Assembly: GCF_020386635.1 (NCBI RefSeq)
Contig: NZ_CP081942.1
Coordinates: forward strand, 1,984,001 to 2,048,000
Direction: 5' to 3'
DNA length: 64,000 nt
Origin: Pseudomonas sp. MM211
GTDB lineage: Bacteria; Pseudomonadota; Gammaproteobacteria; Pseudomonadales; Pseudomonadaceae
The notes under the pieces were generated by a model that saw only the letters and a list, made by a program, of their open reading frames with translations, had not been told where the DNA came from and did no database searches. This document shows, in pieces, positions 43,379 to 52,089 of this stretch. The stretch's first letter is position 1, and every line of letters starts with the position of its first letter. Both the position numbers and the translations under genes were made by a program.

Positions 43379-43927
43379 ATGGCTGACGCCGTCGAAACAT
43401 GGCCGAGGTGGATGATGGAGTGGGGCGGAATCAATTTGCGCTGGGCCTACACTGATCTGCTGCTGAGCCTGAGTCGGCGTACCCATTGCGTGCAGCGTGC
43501 CTATGACGTGCTGCACGACGCCTTCATTCGCTTCGTGCTCGCCAACCAGCGTGGCGTCATCGAACAGCCCAACGCCTACCTGCGGCGCATCGCCCATTCT
43601 GTGCTGATCGACCATTACCGCGACGCCTCGCGCTATCAGCCGTTTCCCGAGGCTGGCAGCGAGCCTCGCATGGAATCGGACGATGGCGCGTCGTTCGTCC
43701 CTTCGGCTGAGCATCTGGCCGATATCCAGCAGCGCCTGGACGCCCTGCAGCGCATTCTCGATTGCCTGCCGCCGCGCTGTCGTGAAGTATTCTGGCTGGT
43801 GCGCATCGAAGGGCACCGCCAGGTGGAAGTCGCCGCGATGCTGCAGATCAGCACCACGATGGTCGAGCGCCACCTGGTGCGTGCCCTGCTCGATCTGCAC
43901 GAGGCCCGCGAGCTGCTCTGCCCATGA
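43379..43927 (+). CDS. ECF sigma factor, FecI-like
   Basis: The protein has about 182 residues from ATG 43379; ATG 43409 or 43412 are alternatives. It has sigma-70 region 2 (QRAYDVLHDAFIRFVL, NAYLRRIAHSVLIDHYRD) and region 4 (LDCLPPRCREVFWLVRIEGH, then QVEVAAMLQISTTMVERHLV). It overlaps the FecR-like gene by 4 bp and leads a standard iron-starvation trio with a TonB receptor. It should transcribe the receptor gene when the ligand is bound outside. Confidence 0.88.
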   Translation: MADAVETWPRWMMEWGGINLRWAYTDLLLSLSRRTHCVQRAYDVLHDAFIRFVLANQRGVIEQPNAYLRRIAHSVLIDHYRDASRYQPFPEAGSEPRMESDDGASFVPSAEHLADIQQRLDALQRILDCLPPRCREVFWLVRIEGHRQVEVAAMLQISTTMVERHLVRALLDLHEARELLCP

Positions 43928-44841
43928 GCGCGCGGCGTCGTGAGGCGGCGCACTGGTTCGCGCGGCTGCTCGAGTTGCCGGACGATCACCCCGAACGTCA
44001 GGTCTTCGCCAACTGGCTGGCCGCCGACCCGCGCAACGCTCAAGAATTTCACAGCTTCAAGCGCCTGTGGGGCGACTTCTCCAGCACCGACCAGACGCGT
44101 GCTTTGGCCGGCGCCATGGAGAACGTCGGGCGCCGGCGTTTTCTGCGCAATGGCATGCTCGGCGGCTTGCTGCTCGGCGGCCTGGGTTCCTGGCTGCTGG
44201 CCCGCCATGCCGCGCGCCAGGAGCTGCAGCTGTTCACCGGTATCGGTGCGTTGCGGCGCATGCAACTGGCCGACGGCAGCGAGGTGCAGATGGATGCCGA
44301 TACACGCATTCAGGTGCTCTTCGATGACCGCGTGCGGCATCTGACGCTGTTGCGTGGCCGGGCCATCTTCGACGTGCGCCACGACCCGCAACGCCCCTTC
44401 GTAGTGGATGCCGGCGCGGCACAGGTGCGGGTGCTGGGGACGCGTTTTGTGGTCGAGACGTTCGACCGGCGCGTGCAGGTCAGCGTGGCCCGTGGCCGGG
44501 TCGCGATGACCAGCGGCGAGCAGCGCATCGAACTGGGTGCTGATCAGGTCGGCCTTTATCGTGAGTCTGTCGGGCTGCGGCGTTCCGATCGCAAGGCGGC
44601 GGGCGCTTTCGGCTTCAGCAGCGGCAGCCTGGTTTTCGAACAGGCCGACCTGGGCGAGGTGGTGGCCGGTCTTGCCCGTTATCGCGAAAAGCCGCTGCGC
44701 CTCGAGCAGCCTGTCATGCCGCAGACCATCACCGCCGTTGTGCAAATCGCCGATATCGAGGCATTCGTTCAGGCTTTGCCGCAGCTTGCCGGGGTACGCC
44801 TGCAGGAGCGTGCCGACGGCACCCTGTTGCTGCCGCGCTGA
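43924..44841 (+). CDS. FecR-family anti-sigma regulator
   Basis: The 305-residue protein has an N-terminal cytoplasmic domain with WFARLLELPDDHPERQVFANWL, one hydrophobic segment (LGGLLLGGLGSWLLA, about 76-92) and a periplasmic FecR domain (ADGSEVQMDADTRIQVLF, PFVVDAGAAQVRVLGT). A STN-like C-terminus (LAGVRLQERADGTLLLPR) follows. It passes the receptor signal to the sigma factor. Its start overlaps the sigma gene stop (ATGA). Confidence 0.88.
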   Translation: MSARRREAAHWFARLLELPDDHPERQVFANWLAADPRNAQEFHSFKRLWGDFSSTDQTRALAGAMENVGRRRFLRNGMLGGLLLGGLGSWLLARHAARQELQLFTGIGALRRMQLADGSEVQMDADTRIQVLFDDRVRHLTLLRGRAIFDVRHDPQRPFVVDAGAAQVRVLGTRFVVETFDRRVQVSVARGRVAMTSGEQRIELGADQVGLYRESVGLRRSDRKAAGAFGFSSGSLVFEQADLGEVVAGLARYREKPLRLEQPVMPQTITAVVQIADIEAFVQALPQLAGVRLQERADGTLLLPR

Positions 44842-44918
44842 AATTTTTTCGCGTTCCAGGTTGGGCTTTTCGGGGCCTGCTCCGTCAAGGTGTATCCGAG
44901 ATCATCACGAGACCCATC

Positions 44919-47297
44919 ATGCTGCGCACATCCCTGAGAACACTGGTTACCGCCAGCGCCCTGACGCTAGCACTGGGCGTACAGGCAGCCCCTGTCGAAC
45001 TGGATCTGCCGGCGCAGCCACTGGCCGCAACCTTGAAGCAGCTCGCCAGCCAGGCCGGGGTGACCCTCGCCGTCGATGATCGGCTGGTCGCAAGCCGCTC
45101 GGCGCCTGCGCTGAAAGGTGCCTTCACCATCGACGACGCATTGCAGCGTCTGCTCGCCGGTTCGGGGCTGGTGGTGCAGCGCAGCGGCGATATCTGGCTG
45201 ATCATGGAGCACGCGCCGTCCGCCGCGCTCGACCTGCAGGCCACCACCATCAGCAGTGATCTGGCGAGCAGCGCTACCGAAGGCACCGGTTCCTACACCA
45301 CCCGTGCGGTCACCCTGGGCAAGGGCGCGCAATCGCTGCGTGAAACCCCGCAGTCGGTGAGCGTGATTACCCGCCAGCAGATGGACGACCGCAACTTCAC
45401 TTCGCTGGATCAGGTGCTCTACAGCGCGCCGGGTATCACCCTGCAGACGCGCAACTTCGGCGATCATCAGTACAACTCCCGGGGCTTCGAACTGGGCGCC
45501 GATGCCTATCTGGTCGATGGCATGCCCGGCGTGATCCACAGCCCCACTGGCTGGATGACTCCGGACACCGCCGTCTACGACCGCGTGGAGATTCTGCGCG
45601 GCGCTGCCGGCCTGCTAGTCGGCAACGGCAACCCGGGCGGCGCGGTCAATCTGGTGCGCAAGCGGCCGACCGCCGAGCCGCACTTCTCGGTGACCACCCG
45701 CGCCGGCTCCGACGATTTCTACCGCATGGACCTGGATGGCAGTGGCGCGCTGAACGAGTCCCGCACCCTGCGCGGTCGTGCCCTGGTGGCCTATGAAGAT
45801 CGCCAGTATTTCTACGACCGTGAAGCCAGCCGCAAACCGCTGTTCTACGGCATCGTCGAAGCCGATCTGAATGACGCCTCGACCCTGTCCGTCGGCCTGC
45901 GCAGGCAGACGGGCGTCACCAGTGGCTATTCGATCTTCGGCCTGCCGCGTTACAGCAACGGCAAGGCCCTCGACGTTTCCCGTTCCACCTCGCTGGCCCA
46001 GGACTGGAACCGCCACGAAAGCGAGCAGACCGAAGTCTTCGCCGACCTGGAATATCGCCTCAACGAGGACTGGACCAGCAAGACCTCGCTGACTCGTGCC
46101 GAAGGGGGCTTCGATCAGCGCGCCGCCTTGCCGCGCAATGCCATCAACCCGGTCACCAACACAGGATCGCGGCTTTACAACGTGCTGTACCGCAGCGATG
46201 ACGTGACCAATACCGGCATCGATAGCAACCTCTCCGGCAACTTCGAAGCCTTCGGTCTGCGCCATACGCTGATGGTCGGCGCCAACTGGTCGCGCGAAGA
46301 GCAGTACAGCAAGAACGCCAACATTGGCATCGGCGTGCCTATCGACGTGTTCAATCCTGATCACCACGCCGTTGGCAGGCCCGAGCGCACCCGCTGGACT
46401 GCCATCAACGACAGCACCGAGACACGCTATGGTGTTTACGCCAACACGCGGCTGTACCTCAGCGAGCCACTGAGCGTGGTGCTCGGCGGGCGGTTGAGCT
46501 GGTATGACTACGAAACCCAGGACGTGATTTCGGCGGATAGGCGCAAATACGTTGCCCGAGAAAAGCACGAGTTCACGCCCTTCGTCGGTGTCATCTATGA
46601 CCTCAACGAGCAGTGGTCGTGGTACACCAGCTACGCTGATATCTTCCAGCCACAAAGCGATTACCGCACGGCAGCAGGCTCGCTGCTCGATCCGGCCGTT
46701 GGCGTCAATTACGAAACCGGTATCAAGGGCGAGCTGTATGAGGGACGCCTGAACCTTTCCGCCGCGCTGTTCTACATCAAGCAGGATGACGTGGCGGCCC
46801 TGGATCCAAGCGGGGCAATCTGCCCTGATAACATCGATCAGTCCTGTTATCTGAACAGCGAGATCCAGCGCAGCAAAGGCTACGAGCTGGAAGCCAGCGG
46901 CGAACTACTCTCCGGCTGGCAGGTGGCTGCCGGCTACACCTTCAACCAGACCAGCAAGGCCAGCGGCGGCCCTACCGACTACCAGACGCCCAAGCACCTG
47001 CTGCGCGCCTCCACCACCTACCAGTTGCCCGGCGCGCTCAATCGCCTGACCGTTGGTGGTGCCGTTTCCGCACAGAGCGGCTACAGCACCGATACCTACG
47101 GCCCTGAAGTGAGCAACGCCGGTCGTGCGGTCTACGATGCCCTGGCCTCCTGGAAAATCGACCAGCACTGGACCATCGGCCTCGACGCCAAGAACCTGTT
47201 CGACAAGAAGTACTACAAGTCCGTGGGTGAGCTGCGCCGCGGCAACTACTACGGCGATCCACGCAGTTACATGCTGACCCTGCGCGGCGATTTCTAA
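44919..47297 (+). CDS. TonB-dependent siderophore receptor with signalling domain
   Basis: The 792-residue protein has a signal peptide (LRTLVTASALTLALGVQA), an N-terminal STN signalling domain (about 25-100; LDLPAQPLAATLKQLASQAG), a TonB box region, a plug (SLRETPQSVSVITRQQMDD) and a 22-strand barrel that closes with YMLTLRGDF. The STN domain couples it to the FecR/ECF pair. The barrel contains a two-Cys loop (ICPDNIDQSCYLNSE). The group includes FpvA, FoxA and ferrichrome receptors; which siderophore is bound cannot be told. Confidence 0.92.
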   Translation: MLRTSLRTLVTASALTLALGVQAAPVELDLPAQPLAATLKQLASQAGVTLAVDDRLVASRSAPALKGAFTIDDALQRLLAGSGLVVQRSGDIWLIMEHAPSAALDLQATTISSDLASSATEGTGSYTTRAVTLGKGAQSLRETPQSVSVITRQQMDDRNFTSLDQVLYSAPGITLQTRNFGDHQYNSRGFELGADAYLVDGMPGVIHSPTGWMTPDTAVYDRVEILRGAAGLLVGNGNPGGAVNLVRKRPTAEPHFSVTTRAGSDDFYRMDLDGSGALNESRTLRGRALVAYEDRQYFYDREASRKPLFYGIVEADLNDASTLSVGLRRQTGVTSGYSIFGLPRYSNGKALDVSRSTSLAQDWNRHESEQTEVFADLEYRLNEDWTSKTSLTRAEGGFDQRAALPRNAINPVTNTGSRLYNVLYRSDDVTNTGIDSNLSGNFEAFGLRHTLMVGANWSREEQYSKNANIGIGVPIDVFNPDHHAVGRPERTRWTAINDSTETRYGVYANTRLYLSEPLSVVLGGRLSWYDYETQDVISADRRKYVAREKHEFTPFVGVIYDLNEQWSWYTSYADIFQPQSDYRTAAGSLLDPAVGVNYETGIKGELYEGRLNLSAALFYIKQDDVAALDPSGAICPDNIDQSCYLNSEIQRSKGYELEASGELLSGWQVAAGYTFNQTSKASGGPTDYQTPKHLLRASTTYQLPGALNRLTVGGAVSAQSGYSTDTYGPEVSNAGRAVYDALASWKIDQHWTIGLDAKNLFDKKYYKSVGELRRGNYYGDPRSYMLTLRGDF

Positions 47298-47313
47298 GCC
47301 GCGTGCCGGATCA

Positions 47314-47378
47314 CGTAGCCTGGCGTTGAGCGAAGCGATACCCAGGATGTCCATTCCCGGGTATCGCCGCGCTGCAAC
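47314..47378. repeat. REP-like palindromic repeat, inverted pair (copy 3)
   Basis: CGTAGCCTGGCGTTGAGCGA then AGCGATACCCAGG, followed by CCGGGTATCGCCGCGCTGCA in the opposite sense. It lies 16 bp after the receptor stop codon. Confidence 0.7.
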
Positions 47379-47446
47379 TGCTGAGCGGCCGCTATCCGGA
47401 CAGGATAAACTGTGCGGCATCTCCATTGCCCACCACGTTGCCCGCC

Positions 47447-48775
47447 ATGACCTTCGCTTCCCTCGGCCTGATCGAACCCCTGCTGCGCTGCCTCGACGGC
47501 CTCGATTACAAGACCCCGACGCCCGTCCAGGCCCAGGCCATCGGCCCGATCATCAAGGGCCGCGATCTGATGGCCGCGGCGCAGACCGGCACCGGCAAGA
47601 CCGCCGCCTTCACCCTGCCGATCCTGCAGCGCCTGATGATGGAAGGCCCGACCGTCGCCAGCAACTCGGTGCGCGCCCTGATACTGGTGCCTACCCGCGA
47701 GCTGGCCGAGCAGGTGCAACAGAGCGTGCAGACCTATTCGCAGTTTCTGCCCCTGCGCAGTTACGCGGTGTACGGTGGCGTGAGCATCAACCCGCAGATG
47801 ATGAAACTGCGAAAAGGCCTCGACGTATTGGTCGCCACCCCTGGCCGGTTGCTCGACTTGTACCGCCAGAATGCAGTGAAATTTTCCCAGTTGCAGGTGC
47901 TGGTGCTCGACGAAGCCGATCGCATGCTCGACCTTGGCTTTGCCCGCGAGCTGGATGACCTGTTCGCCGCCTTGCCGAAGAAGCGCCAGACCCTGCTGTT
48001 TTCCGCGACCTTCTCCGAGGCCATTCGCACCCTGGCCGGTGAAATGCTGCACGACCCGCTGAGCATCGAAGTCAGCCCGCGCAATGCCGCCGCCAAGTCG
48101 GTCAAACAGTGGCTGATCCCGGTCGACAAGAAGCGCAAGGCCGAGCTGTTCCTGCACCTGTACCGCAGCAAGAAATGGTCGCAGGTGCTGGTCTTCGTCA
48201 AGACCCGCAAGGGTGTCGACGAGCTGGAGCAGGAACTGCTGGCCGCAGGCATTCGCGCGGACGCGATCCACGGTGATAAGCCGCAGCCGACTCGCCTGCG
48301 CGCACTGCAGCGCTTCAAGGCCGGCGAAGTCGATGTACTGGTCGCCACCGACGTGGCAGCCCGTGGCCTGGATATCGACGACCTACCGATGGTGGTCAAC
48401 TTCGACCTGCCCATCGTTGCCGAGGATTACGTGCACCGCATCGGCCGTACCGGGCGCGCTGGTGCCACCGGCCAGGCGGTGTCGCTGGTCTGCGCCGACG
48501 AGGTGCAGTTGCTCTCGGCCATCGAGGCACTGATCCAGCAGGTGCTGCAGCGTGTCGACGAGCCGGATTTCATCCCCGATCACCGTGTGCCGCAGACGCT
48601 TGCTGGCGGCCAGGTAGTAAAGAAACCGAAGAAACCGAAAAAGTCCAAGGTGGTGGGCGGTGGTAAATCCGGCAGCCTGGGCCGTTGGATGGAAAACGAC
48701 GAGCCCGCCGCACCGCCGGTCAAGGCCATCCGCAAGGTGCCGAGCTTCGGCGGTAAGCCGAAGAGCGGGCGTTAG
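47447..48775 (+). CDS. rhlE: DEAD-box RNA helicase RhlE
   Basis: The 442-residue helicase has the Q motif (YKTPTPVQAQAI), Walker A AAQTGTGKT, DEAD in VLDEADRMLDLGFAREL, SAT in LLFSATFSE, and motif VI HRIGRTGRAG. The C-terminal tail is basic (KKPKKPKKSKVVGGG), typical for RNA contact. ATG 47447 directly precedes MTFASLGL, the usual RhlE start. Confidence 0.92.
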   Translation: MTFASLGLIEPLLRCLDGLDYKTPTPVQAQAIGPIIKGRDLMAAAQTGTGKTAAFTLPILQRLMMEGPTVASNSVRALILVPTRELAEQVQQSVQTYSQFLPLRSYAVYGGVSINPQMMKLRKGLDVLVATPGRLLDLYRQNAVKFSQLQVLVLDEADRMLDLGFARELDDLFAALPKKRQTLLFSATFSEAIRTLAGEMLHDPLSIEVSPRNAAAKSVKQWLIPVDKKRKAELFLHLYRSKKWSQVLVFVKTRKGVDELEQELLAAGIRADAIHGDKPQPTRLRALQRFKAGEVDVLVATDVAARGLDIDDLPMVVNFDLPIVAEDYVHRIGRTGRAGATGQAVSLVCADEVQLLSAIEALIQQVLQRVDEPDFIPDHRVPQTLAGGQVVKKPKKPKKSKVVGGGKSGSLGRWMENDEPAAPPVKAIRKVPSFGGKPKSGR

Positions 48776-48782
48776 GAAGACC

Positions 48783-49268
48783 ATGCGGGAGCGAAAGTCC
48801 GCGAGACTGTTGGTCGTCAGCCCTGCTGGAAGGATTCTTCTATTCAGGTTTTCCCATGACCAGGGAGCGTTGAGGGGCACTAGCTATTGGGCCACCCCGG
48901 GTGGTGCTCTTGAAGATGGGGAGACCTTCGAAGCTGCAGCCAGGCGGGAATTGCACGAGGAGACCGGCATTGAGATCCTTTCTGTCGGTCTGCCGGTGGG
49001 TTACCGAGATTTCCCAATGTGCATGCCCGATGGCGAAAGGGTCGAGGCGCGGGAACAGTATTTTTGCGTGCGAGCGCAGAGCGAAAACCTGAATCGCTCG
49101 CGGTGGACTGCGCAGGAGGTCGAGGTTATCCGCGATCACCATTGGTGGACTGTCAGCGAGTTGCAGTCAACCGAGGAGCGGGTTTGGCCGGAGCGCTTGC
49201 TGGACATGTTGCACGAAGCTGGCGTAATCACCGGCGATCCGCTGGCGAAGCAATCCACTGTTCGGTAA
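48783..49268 (+). CDS. Nudix hydrolase
   Basis: The 161-residue protein has the Nudix box GGALEDGETFEAAARREL followed by HEETGIEI, with all key Gly, Glu and Arg residues. Nudix enzymes hydrolyse nucleoside diphosphates linked to another group; this one's substrate is unknown. ATG 48783 is 7 bp after the rhlE stop with TAGGAAG before it, so it may be co-transcribed with rhlE. Confidence 0.87.
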   Translation: MRERKSARLLVVSPAGRILLFRFSHDQGALRGTSYWATPGGALEDGETFEAAARRELHEETGIEILSVGLPVGYRDFPMCMPDGERVEAREQYFCVRAQSENLNRSRWTAQEVEVIRDHHWWTVSELQSTEERVWPERLLDMLHEAGVITGDPLAKQSTVR

Positions 49269-49298
49269 GGCTGTCGAAGTTTTCCACAGGCGCTACTA

Positions 49299-49769
49299 AT
49301 GAACTCACGCTCACTTATCCGCAGTGCCACGCTCCTTGATGTAGCGGCCATCACGTCGATAGTCCACGAGGCCTACGCCCCCTACATTCCGCGGATCGGC
49401 AAAGAGCCGGCGCCGATGCTCGATGACTATCGCCAGGTCATTGAGCAATGCAGGGTGTTCGTATTGGAAGCGGACGGTGCTGTGAGGGGCGTTTTGGTGC
49501 TGGAGCAGGAGGGCGATGTCCTGCATGTGCAGAACGTCGCGGTCTGCAATCAGGCCCGTGGCCAGGGGCTGGGCAGGCAACTGATGAGTTTCGCTGAACA
49601 TCAGGCTCGGGCGCTGGGTTGTGAGGCCATCGAGCTGTACACCAACGAGCTGATGACCGAGAACATCCTCTTCTACCCGCGTTTGGGATATCGGGAAACG
49701 CGGCGGGCGGTTGAAGACGGTTACGCCCGGGTGTTCTTTCGAAAGGCGATCCAGGGCCAGGATGCGTAA
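49299..49769 (+). CDS. GNAT-family N-acetyltransferase
   Basis: The 156-residue protein has the acetyl-CoA loop NQARGQGLGRQLMSFAE and the C-terminal ELYTNELMTENILFYPRLGY of GNAT enzymes. It lies 30 bp after the Nudix gene. Acceptor unknown. Confidence 0.85.
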   Translation: MNSRSLIRSATLLDVAAITSIVHEAYAPYIPRIGKEPAPMLDDYRQVIEQCRVFVLEADGAVRGVLVLEQEGDVLHVQNVAVCNQARGQGLGRQLMSFAEHQARALGCEAIELYTNELMTENILFYPRLGYRETRRAVEDGYARVFFRKAIQGQDA

Positions 49770-49778
49770 CGCAGAGGG

Positions 49779-49813
49779 CCCTGGGTATCGCTTCGCTCAA
49801 CCCAGGCTACGCC
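49779..49813. repeat. REP-like palindromic repeat, copy 4
   Basis: CCCTGGGTATCGCTTCGCTC then AACCCAGGCTACGCC, the exact reverse of copy 1's pattern. It fills most of the 57-bp gap between two convergent genes. Confidence 0.75.
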
Positions 49814-49826
49814 TGTTTCACCCCGT

Positions 49827-50393
49827 TCAAGGCATCTCTATTTTCAGCCAAGGCCAGCGCGCCTGGTAACTCTGGGCCTTGCGCATAAACATCGCGGGGT
49901 GCGGATTTAGCGGATTGATGCGCAGTATTCCTTGTTGCAGCTCATCCAGGCCGTGGGTGCTGTATAGCTCGCCACTACTGACATCCACGGCCACACAGGT
50001 TGCCTTGATCAAATAGCGGTCGATGCCATCAAAGACGCTCTGCAGTCGTGGGCATGGAGCGCCGAACCTCTGCTCGTACCAAAGGTGCACACGGGCCTGG
50101 TTGCGTACTTCGATATTGCTCGCTAGGTGAGCGCAGGCTTTCTGCACTCGCTCGATGATCTGGTTTTCGGCTTCCCAAGACACATCCTGGTCGAAGTAGA
50201 AAACATCGTAATCCTTGATGCCCCAATCCGCAGGCTGACCCGATTGCAGGTTCCAAACGGCTTGGAACAGGCAGCCGGCAGTGAGCGTGCAGGCTGGAAT
50301 ATCGAGCTTGGGAAGTAGCTGCAGCAGCGCCTGATTCACAGGGTTGCTCAGGGCCGCCTCGAGCAGTTGCTGACCACTGATGGCGTGATTCAT
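49827..50393 (-). CDS. Nucleotidyltransferase-like protein (NTP_transf_6 family)
   Basis: From ATG 50393 the protein has 188 residues; ATG 50417 is an alternative start. It has the fold's glycine (TAGCLFQAVWNLQSGQ) and the acidic motif KDYDVFYFDQD, in which the two Asp would bind metal. It belongs to a family of stand-alone nucleotidyltransferase-like proteins without a known substrate. Confidence 0.78.
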   Translation of the reverse strand: MNHAISGQQLLEAALSNPVNQALLQLLPKLDIPACTLTAGCLFQAVWNLQSGQPADWGIKDYDVFYFDQDVSWEAENQIIERVQKACAHLASNIEVRNQARVHLWYEQRFGAPCPRLQSVFDGIDRYLIKATCVAVDVSSGELYSTHGLDELQQGILRINPLNPHPAMFMRKAQSYQARWPWLKIEMP

Positions 50394-50430
50394 GGAAACG
50401 TCCCCAGCCGTGCTCATGGCGTTCCCGGGT

Positions 50431-50793
50431 TCAGATATTCTGCCCGATCCGCCACAGCACGCCGCTCGGGTCGAAGATGATGAACTCGCGGATGCCCCAG
50501 GGTTGGTCTTGCGGTTCGATGGTGCGCACACCGAAGCGTTCGGCGAGGTTTTCCTTCTGCACATTGGCCCACCAGGCTTCGACGTCGTCGACCAGCAGGT
50601 GCATGACGAAGTTGTCCGCCTGCTCCTTGACGTAAAAGTTCTGCAGCAGGAAAGCGTTGTGTTCGCCGTTGCTGAAGTAGCTCATATCATCTGACTGCCA
50701 GCCGGGTTTGAAACCCAGCGCGGTGTAGAAGGCCTGGCTGAGTGGGTAGTCCTTTGCCGGAATGAAAGTCTTGAGTTCGACGCTGGTCAGCAT
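50431..50793 (-). CDS. VOC-family protein (glyoxalase/bleomycin resistance fold)
   Basis: The 120-residue protein starts MLTSVELKTFIPAKDYPLSQ and has the paired beta-alpha-beta units of the VOC fold, with FIIFDPSGVLWRIGQ at the C-terminus. Members bind metal and act as dioxygenases, isomerases or binding proteins. ATG 50793 follows GGGAGGATC. Confidence 0.8.
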   Translation of the reverse strand: MLTSVELKTFIPAKDYPLSQAFYTALGFKPGWQSDDMSYFSNGEHNAFLLQNFYVKEQADNFVMHLLVDDVEAWWANVQKENLAERFGVRTIEPQDQPWGIREFIIFDPSGVLWRIGQNI

Positions 50794-50815
50794 GGGGATC
50801 CTCCCGATCCGTGGG

Positions 50816-52060
50816 TTATCGGTTTTTGGTTCGCAGCCAGCGGGCGATGCCCTGGCCGGCCATGCGGCCACTGGCGAAGCAGGCGGTGAGCAGGTAGCCG
50901 CCGGTAGGCGCTTCCCAGTCGAGCATTTCCCCCGCGCAGAAGGTGCCGGGCAGAGCGGTCAGCATCAACCCTTTGTCGAGTGCTTCGAAAGGCACGCCAC
51001 CAGCGCTGCTGATCGCTTCCTCCAGCGGGCGCGGTTGGCGCAGTTCGATGGGCAGGGCCTTGATCGAGGCGGCCAGGCGCTGGGGATTGGCGTAGTGCTC
51101 GGCGGGGGTCAGCTCGCGCAGCAGCGCAGCCTTGACACCATCCAGCCCGGCCTGACGGTGCAGGTGTTTGGCCATGGAGTGTGAGCCACGGGGCTTGCTC
51201 AAGGCCTTGCTCAAGGCGTCTTCGCTGCGCTGCGGCAGCAGGTCGAGGTGCACCGTGCAGCTGCCGTCACGGGTGATGCGCTGGCGAATGCCGGCGGACA
51301 GGGCGTACACCAGGCTGCCTTCGATGCCAGTGGCGGTAAGCACGAACTCACCCTGGCGCTGCGCCTCACCGCTCAGCCCCAGGGCGACGTTCTTCAGCGG
51401 CGCACCGGCGAATTTCTCGCGCAGCAGCGGGCTCCAGGCGGCTACGTCGAAACCGCAGTTGCTCGGTTGCAGCGGCGCAACGGGCACGCCGGCCTGCTGC
51501 AGGTGGGCGACCCAGCTGCCGTCGGAACCGAGTCGCGGCCAACTGCCGCCGCCCAGGGCCAGCAATACGGCATCGGCGTGGACGGAGCGCTCGCCTTCGG
51601 GGGTGTCCACACGCAGGCTGCCGTCGGCATTCCAGCCCAGCCAGCGGTGCCGTGTGTGCAGGTGCACGCCGGCTTCGCGCAGGCGTTTGAGCCAGGCGCG
51701 CAGCAGTGGCGCGGCTTTCATGTCGGTGGGGAACACGCGACCCGAGGTGCCGATGAAGGTCTCGATGCCCAGGCCATGAATCCAGGCGCGCAGGGCATCG
51801 GCATCGAAGCCTTGCAGCAGTCTGTCGATCTGCCCTTGGCGCTCGCCGTAGCGGCTGACGAACGCCGGGTAGGCTTCGGAGTGGGTGATGTTCATGCCGC
51901 CGACGCCGGCCAGGAGGAACTTGCGGCCCACCGAGGGCATGGCGTCGTAGAGGTCGACCCGCAGGCCGGCACTCGCCAGCACCTCGGCAGCCATCAGGCC
52001 GGCTGGGCCGCCGCCGATGATGGCGACCGAGTGGGAGGTGGGCGTGGGGATATCGGTCAT
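50816..52060 (-). CDS. HI0933/YhiN-type FAD-dependent oxidoreductase
   Basis: The 414-residue flavoprotein has an N-terminal FAD loop (VAIIGGGPAGLMAAEVL), LLAGVGGMNITHSE, ALGGGSWPRLGSDGSW and a C-terminal FAD stretch (GTFCAGEMLDWEAPTGGYLL). It belongs to the group named after HI0933; the physiological reaction is not known. ATG 52060 lies before MTDIPTPTS; upstream residues are not conserved. Confidence 0.87.
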   Translation of the reverse strand: MTDIPTPTSHSVAIIGGGPAGLMAAEVLASAGLRVDLYDAMPSVGRKFLLAGVGGMNITHSEAYPAFVSRYGERQGQIDRLLQGFDADALRAWIHGLGIETFIGTSGRVFPTDMKAAPLLRAWLKRLREAGVHLHTRHRWLGWNADGSLRVDTPEGERSVHADAVLLALGGGSWPRLGSDGSWVAHLQQAGVPVAPLQPSNCGFDVAAWSPLLREKFAGAPLKNVALGLSGEAQRQGEFVLTATGIEGSLVYALSAGIRQRITRDGSCTVHLDLLPQRSEDALSKALSKPRGSHSMAKHLHRQAGLDGVKAALLRELTPAEHYANPQRLAASIKALPIELRQPRPLEEAISSAGGVPFEALDKGLMLTALPGTFCAGEMLDWEAPTGGYLLTACFASGRMAGQGIARWLRTKNR

Positions 52061-52089
52061 GGCGGTGTCAGCTGGGCAAAGGGGGAAGT

